Shown here piece by piece: positions 18,551 to 27,200 of a stretch of DNA of 64,000 bases (position 1 is its first letter; each line of letters starts with the position of its first letter). The notes beneath the pieces were generated by a model. That model had not been told where the DNA came from. It did not search any database and saw only the letters and a program-made list of their open reading frames with translations. The position numbers and the translations under genes were made by a program. Source of the stretch: Sphingomonas sp. (GTDB lineage: Bacteria; Pseudomonadota; Alphaproteobacteria; Sphingomonadales; Sphingomonadaceae); the NCBI RefSeq assembly GCF_024508665.1, contig NZ_JANINP010000006.1:434001-498000 (forward strand). Reading direction: 5' to 3'.

Positions 18551-20262
18551 AGCTCTCGCTGCAATCGCTCCAGCCGCTCGGGCGCGCCTTGATGCTGCCC
18601 GTCGCCGTCCTGCCGATCGCGGGATTGTTGCTGCGTCTAGGCCAGCCCGATCTGCTCGATATTCCGTTCGTCGCGGCGGCCGGCGGGGCGATCTTCGACA
18701 ATCTCGGGCTTCTGTTCGCGCTCGGCATCGGGGTCGGGGTCGCCAAGGACAATAATGGCGCGGCGGGTCTGGCCGGTCTGGTCTGCTTCCTGGTCGCGAC
18801 GCGCGGAGCGATGACTTTGCTCCATGTGCCGCCCGACGTCACTGCCAATATGGGCAAGGATATCGCCGCGCTCGCCGATGCCGCGTGGCGCGAGAAGGCG
18901 ATCTCGAAGCTGGCGGTGCCGATCGGCATCGCCTCGGGGCTGATCGCCGGGGCGTTCTACAATCGCTATTCGACGATACGATTGCCCGATTATCTGTCCT
19001 TTTTCGGCGGGCGGCGTTTCGTGCCGATCCTGTCGGGATTTGCCGGGCTGGCGTTCGCGGCCCTGATCGGTTTCGGCTTCGCCCCGATCAATGCCGGGAT
19101 GGACGGATTGAGCTATGGCGTCGTCCAGTCGGGCACGGTGGGGCTGTTCATCTATGGCGTGCTCAACCGCTTGCTGATCGTCACCGGGCTACATCACGTC
19201 CTCAACAACGTTGCCTGGTTCATCGTCGGCGATTTCCACGGCAAGACCGGCGACCTCAACCGCTTCTTCGCGGGCGATCCGAGCGCGGGCGGGTTCATGT
19301 CGGGCTTCTTCCCGGTGATGATGTTCGGCCTGCCCGCGGCCTGCCTGGCGATGTACCGCTCCGCCTTGCCGGAACGGCGCCAGGAGGTGGGCGGCATGCT
19401 CACCTCGATGGCGCTGACCGCCTTCCTGACCGGGGTGACTGAGCCGATCGAGTTCAGCTTCATGTTCCTGGCGCCCTTGCTGTACTTCATGCACACGATC
19501 CTGACCGGCGCGGCGATGGCGCTGATGCACATTCTGGGCGTGCATCTGGGGTTCGGTTTTTCGGCCGGATTCTTCGATTACGTGCTCAATTTCTCCAAAT
19601 CGACGCGGCCGTTGCTGCTGCTGCCGGTCGGGCTGGCCTATTTCGCGATCTATTACGGCGCGTTCCGCTGGGCGATCGTGAAGTTCGATTTGAAGACGCC
19701 CGGCCGCGAGCCCGAGGAGGCGGAAGAGGAAGGCGCGGCACCGCTCCCGGCCGAACGCGGACTGGCGTTCGTCGAGGCATTGGGTGGGGCGGGCAATCTC
19801 GCCAGCATCGATGCCTGCACGACGCGGCTCAGGCTGGTGGTCAACGACCAGGACAAGGTCAGCGAGGCGCGGCTCAAGAAGCTCGGCGCCAGGGGATTCA
19901 TCCGGCCGAGCGCGCAGGGACTGCAAGTGGTGCTAGGACCGATCGCGGATTCGGTGGCGATGGAAATGCGCGCCGCTGCGGGGCCGTTGTCCGCGGCCGT
20001 ACCGGTGGCGGAGAGCCGGCCGACGGTGACGGCGGCCGATCCGACGCCATGGCTGGCCGCGTTGGGCGGACGCGACAATATTTCCGCATCGGGCGCGGCA
20101 TCGAGCCGACTGTGGGTCGACCTCTCCGATCCTGCGCGCGCCGATGAGGCGGCGCTGCGGCAATTGGGCGTGCGGATGATCGCGCGGCCCTCGGCCAATG
20201 CGCTGCACCTGATCTTGGGAGCCGATGCCGCGCCGGTCGCGGCGGGACTTCAGGCAGCGTAG
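18547..20262 (+). CDS. nagE: PTS N-acetylglucosamine permease IICB with a second, degenerate IIB-like domain
   Basis: 571-aa membrane permease that takes up and phosphorylates GlcNAc. The IIC domain (about 1-380) has the family motifs GLHHVLNNVAWF and GVTEPIEFSFMF. A linker rich in Glu leads to IIB (about 405-478) with the phosphorylated Cys424 in IDACTTRLRL. A second IIB-like domain follows (about 500-571, ALGGRDNISASGAASSRLWV) in which the Cys position is Ala. Unlike E. coli NagE there is no EIIA; that domain is on the upstream fusion protein. The start overlaps the upstream stop (ATGA). Confidence 0.95.
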   Translation: MKLSLQSLQPLGRALMLPVAVLPIAGLLLRLGQPDLLDIPFVAAAGGAIFDNLGLLFALGIGVGVAKDNNGAAGLAGLVCFLVATRGAMTLLHVPPDVTANMGKDIAALADAAWREKAISKLAVPIGIASGLIAGAFYNRYSTIRLPDYLSFFGGRRFVPILSGFAGLAFAALIGFGFAPINAGMDGLSYGVVQSGTVGLFIYGVLNRLLIVTGLHHVLNNVAWFIVGDFHGKTGDLNRFFAGDPSAGGFMSGFFPVMMFGLPAACLAMYRSALPERRQEVGGMLTSMALTAFLTGVTEPIEFSFMFLAPLLYFMHTILTGAAMALMHILGVHLGFGFSAGFFDYVLNFSKSTRPLLLLPVGLAYFAIYYGAFRWAIVKFDLKTPGREPEEAEEEGAAPLPAERGLAFVEALGGAGNLASIDACTTRLRLVVNDQDKVSEARLKKLGARGFIRPSAQGLQVVLGPIADSVAMEMRAAAGPLSAAVPVAESRPTVTAADPTPWLAALGGRDNISASGAASSRLWVDLSDPARADEAALRQLGVRMIARPSANALHLILGADAAPVAAGLQAA

Positions 20263-21974
20263 CCGCTGCTGGCGATCGTCTCGGCCAGGATCGCGCGCGC
20301 GGGTTCGAGTTCGCGTGCGTAATGCCGCCAGCGCCCGATCGAGCGGTCGTTGATCGGCTCCTGGACCTGGGCATAGCTTGGGGTCGGGGCGAAGCGCGGG
20401 CTTTCGTGGAAAGCGAGTTGGGCGGGCTCCATCGGCAGACCGATATGCGCCATCAGCGCTTCGGTCTCGTCCCGCTGGCCTGCGACGAAATTCTCGTAGC
20501 GGAGCTGGTGCGGCGCGATCCCCGGCAGTCTCCGCCACTCGGCCATCAGCGTGTCGATCAGCGCATAATGGCGCGCGGCGTCGTCGAGCCGATAGCCGCA
20601 GTTGAAGCCATGGGTGAAATCGTGGCTCATCGCCGACACCATCACGTCGAGCGGATGACGCCCGACCGCGATCAACGGCGCGGCGGGGAAAGCGAGGCGA
20701 AGCAGCGGCAGGTACAGTTCGTTGAGCGGCATCTTGTCGGTGAAGAACGACGTTCCGGGCGCAAGCAGCCCGAACGCTTCGGCCCGGGCCAGATAATGGT
20801 CGCGGAGTTGGGTCGCGAGGGTCGAGCGGGCGTCGGTATCCAGCCGATCGGCATGCGCGGGGAAGGCGCCACCGGTATGCCGGGCAGCGATCTCGGCAAG
20901 CTCGGCGACAAACAGCAATTCGCCGCCCGCACGGATCCGGGAATGGCTTGCCAGCACTTGCTCGGTCAGCGTGGTGCCCGAACGCGGGAAACCGAGGACG
21001 AAGATCGGTTGCGGCACATCTTGGCAGAGCTGTGCGGGCGTCAGTCCGGCCAACCGGTCGGGCGTGAAGAACGCGCGCAGGTCGCCGGCGAGGCGCTCGA
21101 CTTCGAGGCGCGCATAGCGGCGGCCTGACGCGGTGGACAGGGCTGCCTTGCCGTCAGCGAAATCGTGCCAAGCCTCCGCGTACCGGCCGGCGCGATCGCG
21201 CAAACGTCCCCGCTGGAGCAGGGCGGCCCCGGACAGGCTGGGCTCGGCGTCGAGCAGTGCCAGCCCGTCACGCCAGCGTTCGGTGCGCGACAGCAACGCC
21301 GCGCGTTGCAAGGTGACGTCGCTGCCTTGCGCTCGCGCCAGCCGCTCGGCGCGATCGAGCATCGCCGATGCCTCGTCGAACCGCCGCGCTTGTTCGAGCA
21401 ATTCGGCCAGCCAGGCGAGTGGCGGCAGCGCATCGGGCATCGTGGCGATTGCGCGGCGCAACAGCGGCTCGGCATCCGACAGCGCGCCCTGCCGCTGCAG
21501 ATTGCGGCCAAGATTGGCGAGCAATTGCGGATGCTCGCCGGCCAGCGCAATCGCGCGGCGCAGATGGGCGGCGCCGGCGACCAGCTCCTCGCGTTCGGAC
21601 AGGATATTGCCCAGCATCATTTCGGGATGCGGGTTGCCGGGATCCGCGGCGATGGCGGCGCGGCAGGCCGCCTCCGCTTCGACGATGCGTCCGCTGTCGA
21701 ACAGCATCATGGCCAGGTCGTCGTGCGGCCAGCGCGGCCGCGAGTCGATCGCGATCGCTTCGCGCAACAGGCGTTCGGCCCCGGCTACGTCGCCACGCGC
21801 GCGATGGGCCAAGGCGAGGATTTCGATCGCGTCGAGCGACACCCGATCCCGCGCCCGCGCTTCGGCCGCCAGCCTTTCCGCCTCGGCATGGCGCCCCGAC
21901 TGAAACGCGGTGCGAGCGCGGGCGATCAGGTCGCTGGTGGTAGAAAAAGGGGGCATGGCGTCGGATAACGCCAT
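20250..21974 (-). CDS. TPR-repeat sulfotransferase family protein
   Basis: 574 aa from the ATG at 21974; MPPFSTTSD at 21956 is an alternative start. Residues 10-290 form tetratricopeptide repeats. The C-terminal part (about 320-574) is a sulfotransferase domain with the PAPS 5'-phosphosulfate loop FVLGFPRSGTTLTEQVLASH (RSGTT at 331-335) and the 3'-phosphate region VGRHPLDVMVSAMSHDF. The acceptor is unknown; such fusions are frequent in sphingomonads. It converges on nagE with a 13-base overlap of the two 3' ends. Confidence 0.88.
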   Translation of the reverse strand: MALSDAMPPFSTTSDLIARARTAFQSGRHAEAERLAAEARARDRVSLDAIEILALAHRARGDVAGAERLLREAIAIDSRPRWPHDDLAMMLFDSGRIVEAEAACRAAIAADPGNPHPEMMLGNILSEREELVAGAAHLRRAIALAGEHPQLLANLGRNLQRQGALSDAEPLLRRAIATMPDALPPLAWLAELLEQARRFDEASAMLDRAERLARAQGSDVTLQRAALLSRTERWRDGLALLDAEPSLSGAALLQRGRLRDRAGRYAEAWHDFADGKAALSTASGRRYARLEVERLAGDLRAFFTPDRLAGLTPAQLCQDVPQPIFVLGFPRSGTTLTEQVLASHSRIRAGGELLFVAELAEIAARHTGGAFPAHADRLDTDARSTLATQLRDHYLARAEAFGLLAPGTSFFTDKMPLNELYLPLLRLAFPAAPLIAVGRHPLDVMVSAMSHDFTHGFNCGYRLDDAARHYALIDTLMAEWRRLPGIAPHQLRYENFVAGQRDETEALMAHIGLPMEPAQLAFHESPRFAPTPSYAQVQEPINDRSIGRWRHYARELEPARAILAETIASSGYAA

Positions 21975-22061
21975 GCCCCGTTCTAAGGAAGCCGATGCAG
22001 AAAAGGGAGGATCGGCTCTGGACTCTAGAATTTCAGACCGCCGGCAAACGATCTGGGGGTC

Positions 22062-22111
22062 GGAACCGCCCGCCCTTGCGATGCAAAGGGAAGCTGGGGG
22101 CGGGCGGTTCC
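22062..22111. terminator. Large GC-rich hairpin downstream of the SulP gene
   Basis: A perfect 14-bp inverted repeat (GGAACCGCCCGCCC at 22062-22075 and its complement at 22098-22111) with a 22-base loop, about 80 bases past the SulP stop on the minus strand. No T-run follows, so it may be an mRNA 3'-end stabiliser or a repeat and not a strict intrinsic terminator. Confidence 0.5.
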
Positions 22112-22189
22112 GGTACGATCGGGATAACGGCGGGAGGTCGTCGCCGCATGTCCCGATTGTAACGAAAGATTGCCGATGCGATCGCCGCT

Positions 22190-23698
22190 CTAGGCGGCGA
22201 GGCGAGCGAGCCGTCCATCGGCGCCGAGCAGGGTGACGCTCGCCCCGCTCGCACGGCGCCGGGCCAGCCACTCGCGGAACAGCTCGGCGCAGCTGTGATC
22301 GACCGCCGCCAGACCGCGCACGTCGATCGTCAGCGGCTTGTCGGCGGGCGCCTTGTCGAGCGCGTCGCTAAGCCTCGGCAGTTGGACGAAGGTCGCGGTG
22401 CCCGACAGGTTGAGCGCGGCGTGCTCGTCCGCTTCCTGGTGATCGACGCCGAGCTTAAGGCGCTTCAGGTGCGGGATCACTTCGATCAGCGAGAGCGCGA
22501 TGCCGACCAGCACGCCGGTCAGCAGATCCTCGGCAACGACGATCACCAGGGTCGCGGCCCAGATCACCGCAGGCAGCACGCCATGGTGGCGGAACAGCTC
22601 GCGGACATGCTTCACATTGACCAGTTTCCACCCCGTCACGACCAGCACCGCGCCGAGCGTCGCCATCGGGATCTCGCGCAGCAGCCAGGGCAGCAAGGCG
22701 ACGAAGCCGAGAATCCACACGCCGTGCAGGATCGCCGAAAGCCGGGTGACGGCGCCGGCCTGGACGTTGGCCGAGCTGCGGACGATCACGCCGGTCATTG
22801 GCAGCGAGCCGGCCACGCCGCACAACAGATTGCCGACGCCCTGCGCGCGCAATTCCTTGTTATAGTCGGTGCGGACGCCGTCATGCATCTTGTCGACCGC
22901 AGCGGCCGACAGCAACGTCTCGGCACTGGCGATAAAGGCGATGGCGAGCGCCGCGACCAGGATCGACGGGTCGAGCCATTTCGCGAAGATCGACGCATCG
23001 GGCACCGCCACGGCAGCGGCGATCGATTCGGGCACGTTGACGCGGGTGACGTCGAGGCCGAACAGGAACGCGACCAGCGTGCCGGCGACCACGCCGAGCA
23101 GGGCACCCGGCACCAGCCGCAGCGCGGCCGGACGGAATCTCTCCCAGGCGATCATGACGCCGATCGTCAGCAGCGCGATGAACAAAGCGAGTTCGGTCGA
23201 GGTCGCGTTGCTCGGGTCGAGGCCGAGCAGGCGGCCCGGCATCGCGGTGAGGTTGGCGAGCCCGCTCGACATCGGCTTGGCGTCGAACAGAACGTGGAAC
23301 TGGCCGGCCACGATCAGCACACCGATGCCGGCGAGCATGCCATGGACCACGGCGGGAGAGATCGCGCGGAACCAGCCGCCGAGCTTGAAGATGCCGGCAG
23401 CGACCTGGATCAGGCCGGCCAGGATCAGGATCGGTCCCAGCGCTGACAGGCCCTGGTCGCGGATCAGCTCGAACACGATCACTGCCAGGCCGGCGGCGGG
23501 GCCACTGACCTGCAGCGGCGAACCCGCCAGCGAGCCGACGACGATGCCACCAATGATGCCGGTGATCAGGCCCTTTTCGGGGGGCACGCCCGACGCGATC
23601 GCGATGCCCATGCAGAGGGGCATCGCGACCAGGAAAACGACGATCGAGGCGGTGAAGTCGCGGGCGAGAAACCCACCCGCCGGCTTGGCGGTACTCAT
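22190..23698 (-). CDS. SulP-family anion transporter, probable bicarbonate transporter
   Basis: 502-aa membrane protein with a SulP core (MSTAKPAGGFLARDFTASIVVFLVAMPLCMGIAIASG start region, GSLAGSPLQVSGPAAGLAV, a late EIPMATLGAVLVV segment) and a C-terminal STAS domain (about 410-502, LTIDVRGLAAVDHSCAELFREWL). The start codon overlaps the carbonic anhydrase stop by 4 bases. That coupling suggests bicarbonate as substrate, although sulfate is the other common SulP cargo. An in-frame extension upstream to 23998 lies within the carbonic anhydrase gene. Confidence 0.92.
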   Translation of the reverse strand: MSTAKPAGGFLARDFTASIVVFLVAMPLCMGIAIASGVPPEKGLITGIIGGIVVGSLAGSPLQVSGPAAGLAVIVFELIRDQGLSALGPILILAGLIQVAAGIFKLGGWFRAISPAVVHGMLAGIGVLIVAGQFHVLFDAKPMSSGLANLTAMPGRLLGLDPSNATSTELALFIALLTIGVMIAWERFRPAALRLVPGALLGVVAGTLVAFLFGLDVTRVNVPESIAAAVAVPDASIFAKWLDPSILVAALAIAFIASAETLLSAAAVDKMHDGVRTDYNKELRAQGVGNLLCGVAGSLPMTGVIVRSSANVQAGAVTRLSAILHGVWILGFVALLPWLLREIPMATLGAVLVVTGWKLVNVKHVRELFRHHGVLPAVIWAATLVIVVAEDLLTGVLVGIALSLIEVIPHLKRLKLGVDHQEADEHAALNLSGTATFVQLPRLSDALDKAPADKPLTIDVRGLAAVDHSCAELFREWLARRRASGASVTLLGADGRLARLAA

Positions 23699-24390
23699 TC
23701 GGCTGCCTCCGCATAGTCCTCGCCCATCGCCAGGCGCTGGCCGGCGGCGAGCGCCACCGGCAGCGGGCGATCGTCGCGGATCGGCACGAAGCGGCCGGTC
23801 TCGCCGTCGAGGCCGAGCATCACGCCCTGATGGATGTCGACGAACCAGCCGTGCAGCGAGATCTCGCCACGCGCGATGCCGGCGGCGACCGACGGATGGG
23901 TGCGCAGATGGGCAAGCTGGACGACGACGTTCTCCAGGCTGGCGGCGCGCACCTTCTCGGCCTTTTCGAGCGGGCCGTAGCCGGCGCGCACGACGCATTC
24001 GGCGGCATGGCTGTGGCGCAGCCAGGCGGCGACATTGGGCATGCCCTCGAGCATCTCGGGATTCATCAGCGCCTTCATCGCGCCGCAGTCGGAATGGCCG
24101 CAGACGATGATGTCGCGAACGCCGAGCGCGCTGACGGCATATTCGACCGTCGACGACACGCCGCCATTCTGCGTCGCGAACGGCGGGACGATGTTGCCAG
24201 CATTGCGGCAGACGAACAGGTCGCCGGGCTCGGCCTGCATGATCAGCTCGGGCACGACGCGGCTGTCGGCACAGGAGATCATCAACGCCTTGGGGCTCTG
24301 TCCGTGGACCGCGAGTTTGGCATAGAGGTCGTTGCTGCTAGGGAAAACGCGCTTTTCGAAATCGTAGACGCGTCCGATCAGATCGTTCAC
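23695..24390 (-). CDS. Beta-class carbonic anhydrase
   Basis: 231 aa; interconverts CO2 and bicarbonate. The zinc site is visible as Cys40 and Asp42 in MISCADSRVVPEL, then His99 and Cys102 in VCGHSDCGAMKAL. RNAGNIVPP is the conserved loop. It is the first gene of a two-gene operon with the SulP transporter, so it would supply or consume the bicarbonate moved by it. The 117 bases upstream (24391-24507) presumably hold its promoter; no operator was recognised. Confidence 0.95.
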   Translation of the reverse strand: MNDLIGRVYDFEKRVFPSSNDLYAKLAVHGQSPKALMISCADSRVVPELIMQAEPGDLFVCRNAGNIVPPFATQNGGVSSTVEYAVSALGVRDIIVCGHSDCGAMKALMNPEMLEGMPNVAAWLRHSHAAECVVRAGYGPLEKAEKVRAASLENVVVQLAHLRTHPSVAAGIARGEISLHGWFVDIHQGVMLGLDGETGRFVPIRDDRPLPVALAAGQRLAMGEDYAEAAE

Positions 24391-24507
24391 GGCATATGCT
24401 CCTCTTGGCTGGTTGCCGGGAAGAGCTAGGGCCTCGAATTTGCCGCAGTGCAGCGCGGGCGTAAGGAAATGTTGCCGGTGCTGCAGTCGGCTGCGCGTTG
24501 GGAACGA

Positions 24508-25221
24508 TCAGTTGGCTTCGCTTGTCGCGCTCACCCGCCGTTTGAAGACGATCGACCGGCCATAGCGTTCGAGCAGCAGGCTGCCATTGTCGATGCGCAG
24601 CGGCGTCTTCGCGAATGCAACCTTGCCAAGGTCGTTCTGCTCGAACCGCACGTGGATACGCGAAGCCCGCGAGCCGTCGAGGCGAAAGGCGTCGCTGTGC
24701 AGGTCGTACACGCCCAATGTCAGACGCAGCGATACCGGCCGATCGCCGGGCGCAAGCGGAAGCGCGTCGCTGTCATCGGACAATTGGCCGCCGACGAAAC
24801 GCCCGTCGGCCAGGCCGATCTCGGCGTCGAAATATTGCCTGGTCCAGCCCTGGGGCAAGTCGAGCACAAGATGCGTCTTTCCGTCGGATGCCGGTTGCTG
24901 TCCCAGCATGACGAATGCGGGCGCGGTGACCGGATCGCTCGTCAACAGGACCATGTTGCCGTCTACACGCCAGGTACCGCTCGCGCTTTCGTCCAGCGCG
25001 CCATAGGACAAGCCATAGTCGAACCGCCCATCAGCCCGCAGTTCCAAGCCGGCCGCCATTTCCATTTGATGACCATCGTAGGTTCCGGCCAATTGCGAGG
25101 GGCTCGCCAGCGCGGTTTGTCCGGCGACGACCACTGAGGGGGACGCGATAGCGAACAGTGACAGACCGGCCAGCGCGGCAGTCACGGCGCGGTAGGATCG
25201 ATGGCGGGTGATGCACCCCAT
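24508..25221 (-). CDS. Uncharacterised secreted protein, 237 aa
   Basis: An N-terminal hydrophobic segment (about residues 10-33, AVTAALAGLSLFAIASPSVV) looks like a signal peptide. The first part of the mature protein (QLAGTYDGHQMEMAAGLELRADGRFDYGL, then GTWRVDGNMVLLTSDP) resembles the small beta-barrel repeats seen in lipocalin-like secreted proteins. The rest is beta-rich with no catalytic motif I recognise. It may form a unit with the membrane protein ending at 25260, 38 bases upstream. Confidence 0.7.
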   Translation of the reverse strand: MGCITRHRSYRAVTAALAGLSLFAIASPSVVVAGQTALASPSQLAGTYDGHQMEMAAGLELRADGRFDYGLSYGALDESASGTWRVDGNMVLLTSDPVTAPAFVMLGQQPASDGKTHLVLDLPQGWTRQYFDAEIGLADGRFVGGQLSDDSDALPLAPGDRPVSLRLTLGVYDLHSDAFRLDGSRASRIHVRFEQNDLGKVAFAKTPLRIDNGSLLLERYGRSIVFKRRVSATSEAN

Positions 25222-25259
25222 CCGGAGACGCTAGGCGTCTTTTCCGCGACGGTACAGGC

Positions 25260-25601
25260 TCAGGCGGCGTCCGGCCTGTTTCGGCGCCATAGCCGAAAGA
25301 GCAGGACCAGCCCGACCATGACGAAACACAGCCACGGCACCGCCAGCCAGTCGATCCAGTCCGGGCCGGTCGGGGCGCTGGCCCGGCTGTCGGTATAGGC
25401 GGCCAGCAGGACCAGCGCGGTAGCGTGCGCCAGGATCAGCCACAGGCTATAGGATGTGATTTTCCATGAACGCTTGTCCGCCGGTTTCGTCAGCAATGCC
25501 CGCAGCGTTGAGATGAGCGCGGCAACGACGAATATTCCGCTGCCTGCAACGATGGCCAACCCGAGCAGCAAGCCGTCCAACCGGATCGCAATATCGCTCA
25601 C
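25260..25601 (-). CDS. Small integral membrane protein, 113 aa
   Basis: Three predicted membrane helices (about residues 9-34, 48-68 and 84-104) and a basic C-terminus (RLWRRNRPDAA). No family recognised. It lies 58 bases downstream of the 55-aa membrane protein and upstream of the secreted 237-aa protein, all on the same strand. Confidence 0.65.
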   Translation of the reverse strand: MSDIAIRLDGLLLGLAIVAGSGIFVVAALISTLRALLTKPADKRSWKITSYSLWLILAHATALVLLAAYTDSRASAPTGPDWIDWLAVPWLCFVMVGLVLLFRLWRRNRPDAA

Positions 25602-25659
25602 TTGCCCTCCTGTCCTGTTCCCGCTCGACGGCTTATCGCACGATTATCGTCGGTCGGGC

Positions 25660-25827
25660 TCAACCGTCGCGTTGTTTGCCGCGCAACGCCTTGAACACCT
25701 CGGCCGGCCCCGCCGCGAGGCTGGCGGCGATGATGAATCCCAAGGCGAATGGCGCCACGATGATCGCGATATACGTGCTCTTCAGCACGGACTTCTTGAT
25801 CGGCGCCGGATCCATCGCGGAAATCAT
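25660..25827 (-). CDS. Small membrane protein, 55 aa
   Basis: Short open frame starting MISAMDPAPIKKSVLKSTYI. It has one clear membrane helix (about residues 18-42, IAIIVAPFALGFIIAASLAAG) and a basic tail (KALRGKQRDG). It fills the gap between the sensor kinase stop (25866) and the 113-aa membrane protein on the same strand. Reading frame, hydrophobicity and GC-rich third positions look coding. Function unknown. Confidence 0.55.
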   Translation of the reverse strand: MISAMDPAPIKKSVLKSTYIAIIVAPFALGFIIAASLAAGPAEVFKALRGKQRDG

Positions 25828-25865
25828 ATCAGTTTCCGTGATCGCAGGGCAGTCCGTCCGACGCT

Positions 25866-27200
25866 CTAGCCGGCGGCTGCCGCTCCGCGCGGCAGGGTGA
25901 TCCGCGCACTGAGTCCGCCCGACGGCGCGGCGTCGAGCGCGAACTCGCCGCCATGCGCCGCCACCGCGCGCTGAACGATGGCGAGGCCGAGGCCGAACCC
26001 CTGGGTATCGCGGCCCCGCGCGTCGTCAAGCCGGACGAAGGGTTCGAGCGCGCGGGCGCGATCTGCGGGGGCGATGCCCGGGCCGTTGTCCTCGACCGCG
26101 ATCGTTACCCGATCGGGAGTGGCATCGAGACGAATGTCAACGCGCTTGCCATAATGCAGCGCGTTGTCGACGAGATTGGTGAGCGCGCGCTTCATGGCGA
26201 CGCGGCGAACGATCACTTCGCAATGATCGGGGCCATGATATTTGGCCTTGCCGCCGCGATCGACGGCGTCGTCGGCGAGCGTGGCGCACATCACCGCGAG
26301 ATCAGTGGCGGCCGGCGTCTCGGCATCGGCTTCATCCTCTCCCGAGAGGTAGGCGAGCAGGGACGACACCATCTGCTCCATCTCGACAACATCGTGCTGG
26401 ATCGCGTCGCGTAAATCGCCCTCGTCAATCGCGTCGGCGCGCAGATGGAGGCGGGCAAGCGGGGTGCGGAAATCGTGGCCGACTGCGGCCAGCGCCTGGG
26501 TGCGGTCGGCGATCAGTTTGTGAATGCGCGCCTGCATCGCGTTGAACGCGACGATGACGTCGCGGACTTCGCTCGGACCGCGTTCGGGTACGGCCTCGAC
26601 TTCGCCATGCCCGACGCGATCGGCGGCGCGGGCGAGGTCGCGCATCGGGCGCAGCATCTGGCGCACCAGCAATCCACCGATGAGGATCAGCGCGACCGCC
26701 GGGGTCAAAGCGAGCAGGATGCGGCTGACCGCCATGTCGAGCGCGCGCACCGGCTGGCGCGTGCGGAAGGTGACCCAGCTCGCATCCTCGAGCCGGAATG
26801 CGCCGGTGATGAAGCCGTCGCGTCCTGGCGAGGTGAGACTGAGGCGGAGGTCGCGCCCGTCGAGATCGGGTTCCCAGGCGAGCACTTGGTCGGTCAGCTT
26901 GTCGAGCGACGGCGCGACCGCGGGCGACTTGGGCAACACCGCGCGCCACGCGACCGCGTAGCGCGAGGTAGTGAGTTCGGACGCCATCGCGTTGCGCTCG
27001 CCGATCGGCGCCTCCTCGATCAGTTTGCTGGCGATGATGAGGTGCTCGGCCAGCCGGTGGGCTTCGTCTTGGCGTACGGAGAATTGGCTGGCGCGCTCGT
27101 ACAGGAACGTGCTCGCTCCATATTCGACCAGCACCGCGAGCAGCAGGATCGCGAAGACGCGGCCGATCAGCCCCAAGGTGAGGTGGGGCAGGCGCGTCAA
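25866..27200 (-). CDS. Sensor histidine kinase, EnvZ/OmpR-system type
   Basis: 444-aa membrane kinase. TM1 is at about 10-30, a periplasmic sensor region of about 130 residues follows, TM2 is near 165-185 and then a HAMP domain. The phosphoacceptor His is in LAAVGHDFRTPLARL, the N-box is NLVDNALHYG, and the ATP-lid motifs are VEDNGPGIAP and GFGLGLAIVQRAV. The start overlaps the response regulator stop by 4 bases. The signal is unknown; possible targets are the divergent secreted protein at 28061 and the small membrane proteins downstream. Confidence 0.95.
   Translation of the reverse strand: MTRLPHLTLGLIGRVFAILLLAVLVEYGASTFLYERASQFSVRQDEAHRLAEHLIIASKLIEEAPIGERNAMASELTTSRYAVAWRAVLPKSPAVAPSLDKLTDQVLAWEPDLDGRDLRLSLTSPGRDGFITGAFRLEDASWVTFRTRQPVRALDMAVSRILLALTPAVALILIGGLLVRQMLRPMRDLARAADRVGHGEVEAVPERGPSEVRDVIVAFNAMQARIHKLIADRTQALAAVGHDFRTPLARLHLRADAIDEGDLRDAIQHDVVEMEQMVSSLLAYLSGEDEADAETPAATDLAVMCATLADDAVDRGGKAKYHGPDHCEVIVRRVAMKRALTNLVDNALHYGKRVDIRLDATPDRVTIAVEDNGPGIAPADRARALEPFVRLDDARGRDTQGFGLGLAIVQRAVAAHGGEFALDAAPSGGLSARITLPRGAAAAG

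Noticed and set aside
21954..21975. 7-bp inverted repeat (CATGGCG/CGCCATG) over the two candidate starts of the TPR-sulfotransferase gene
   Set aside because: It arises from two Met-Ala/Ala-Met codon pairs and is short; no independent reason to call it an operator.
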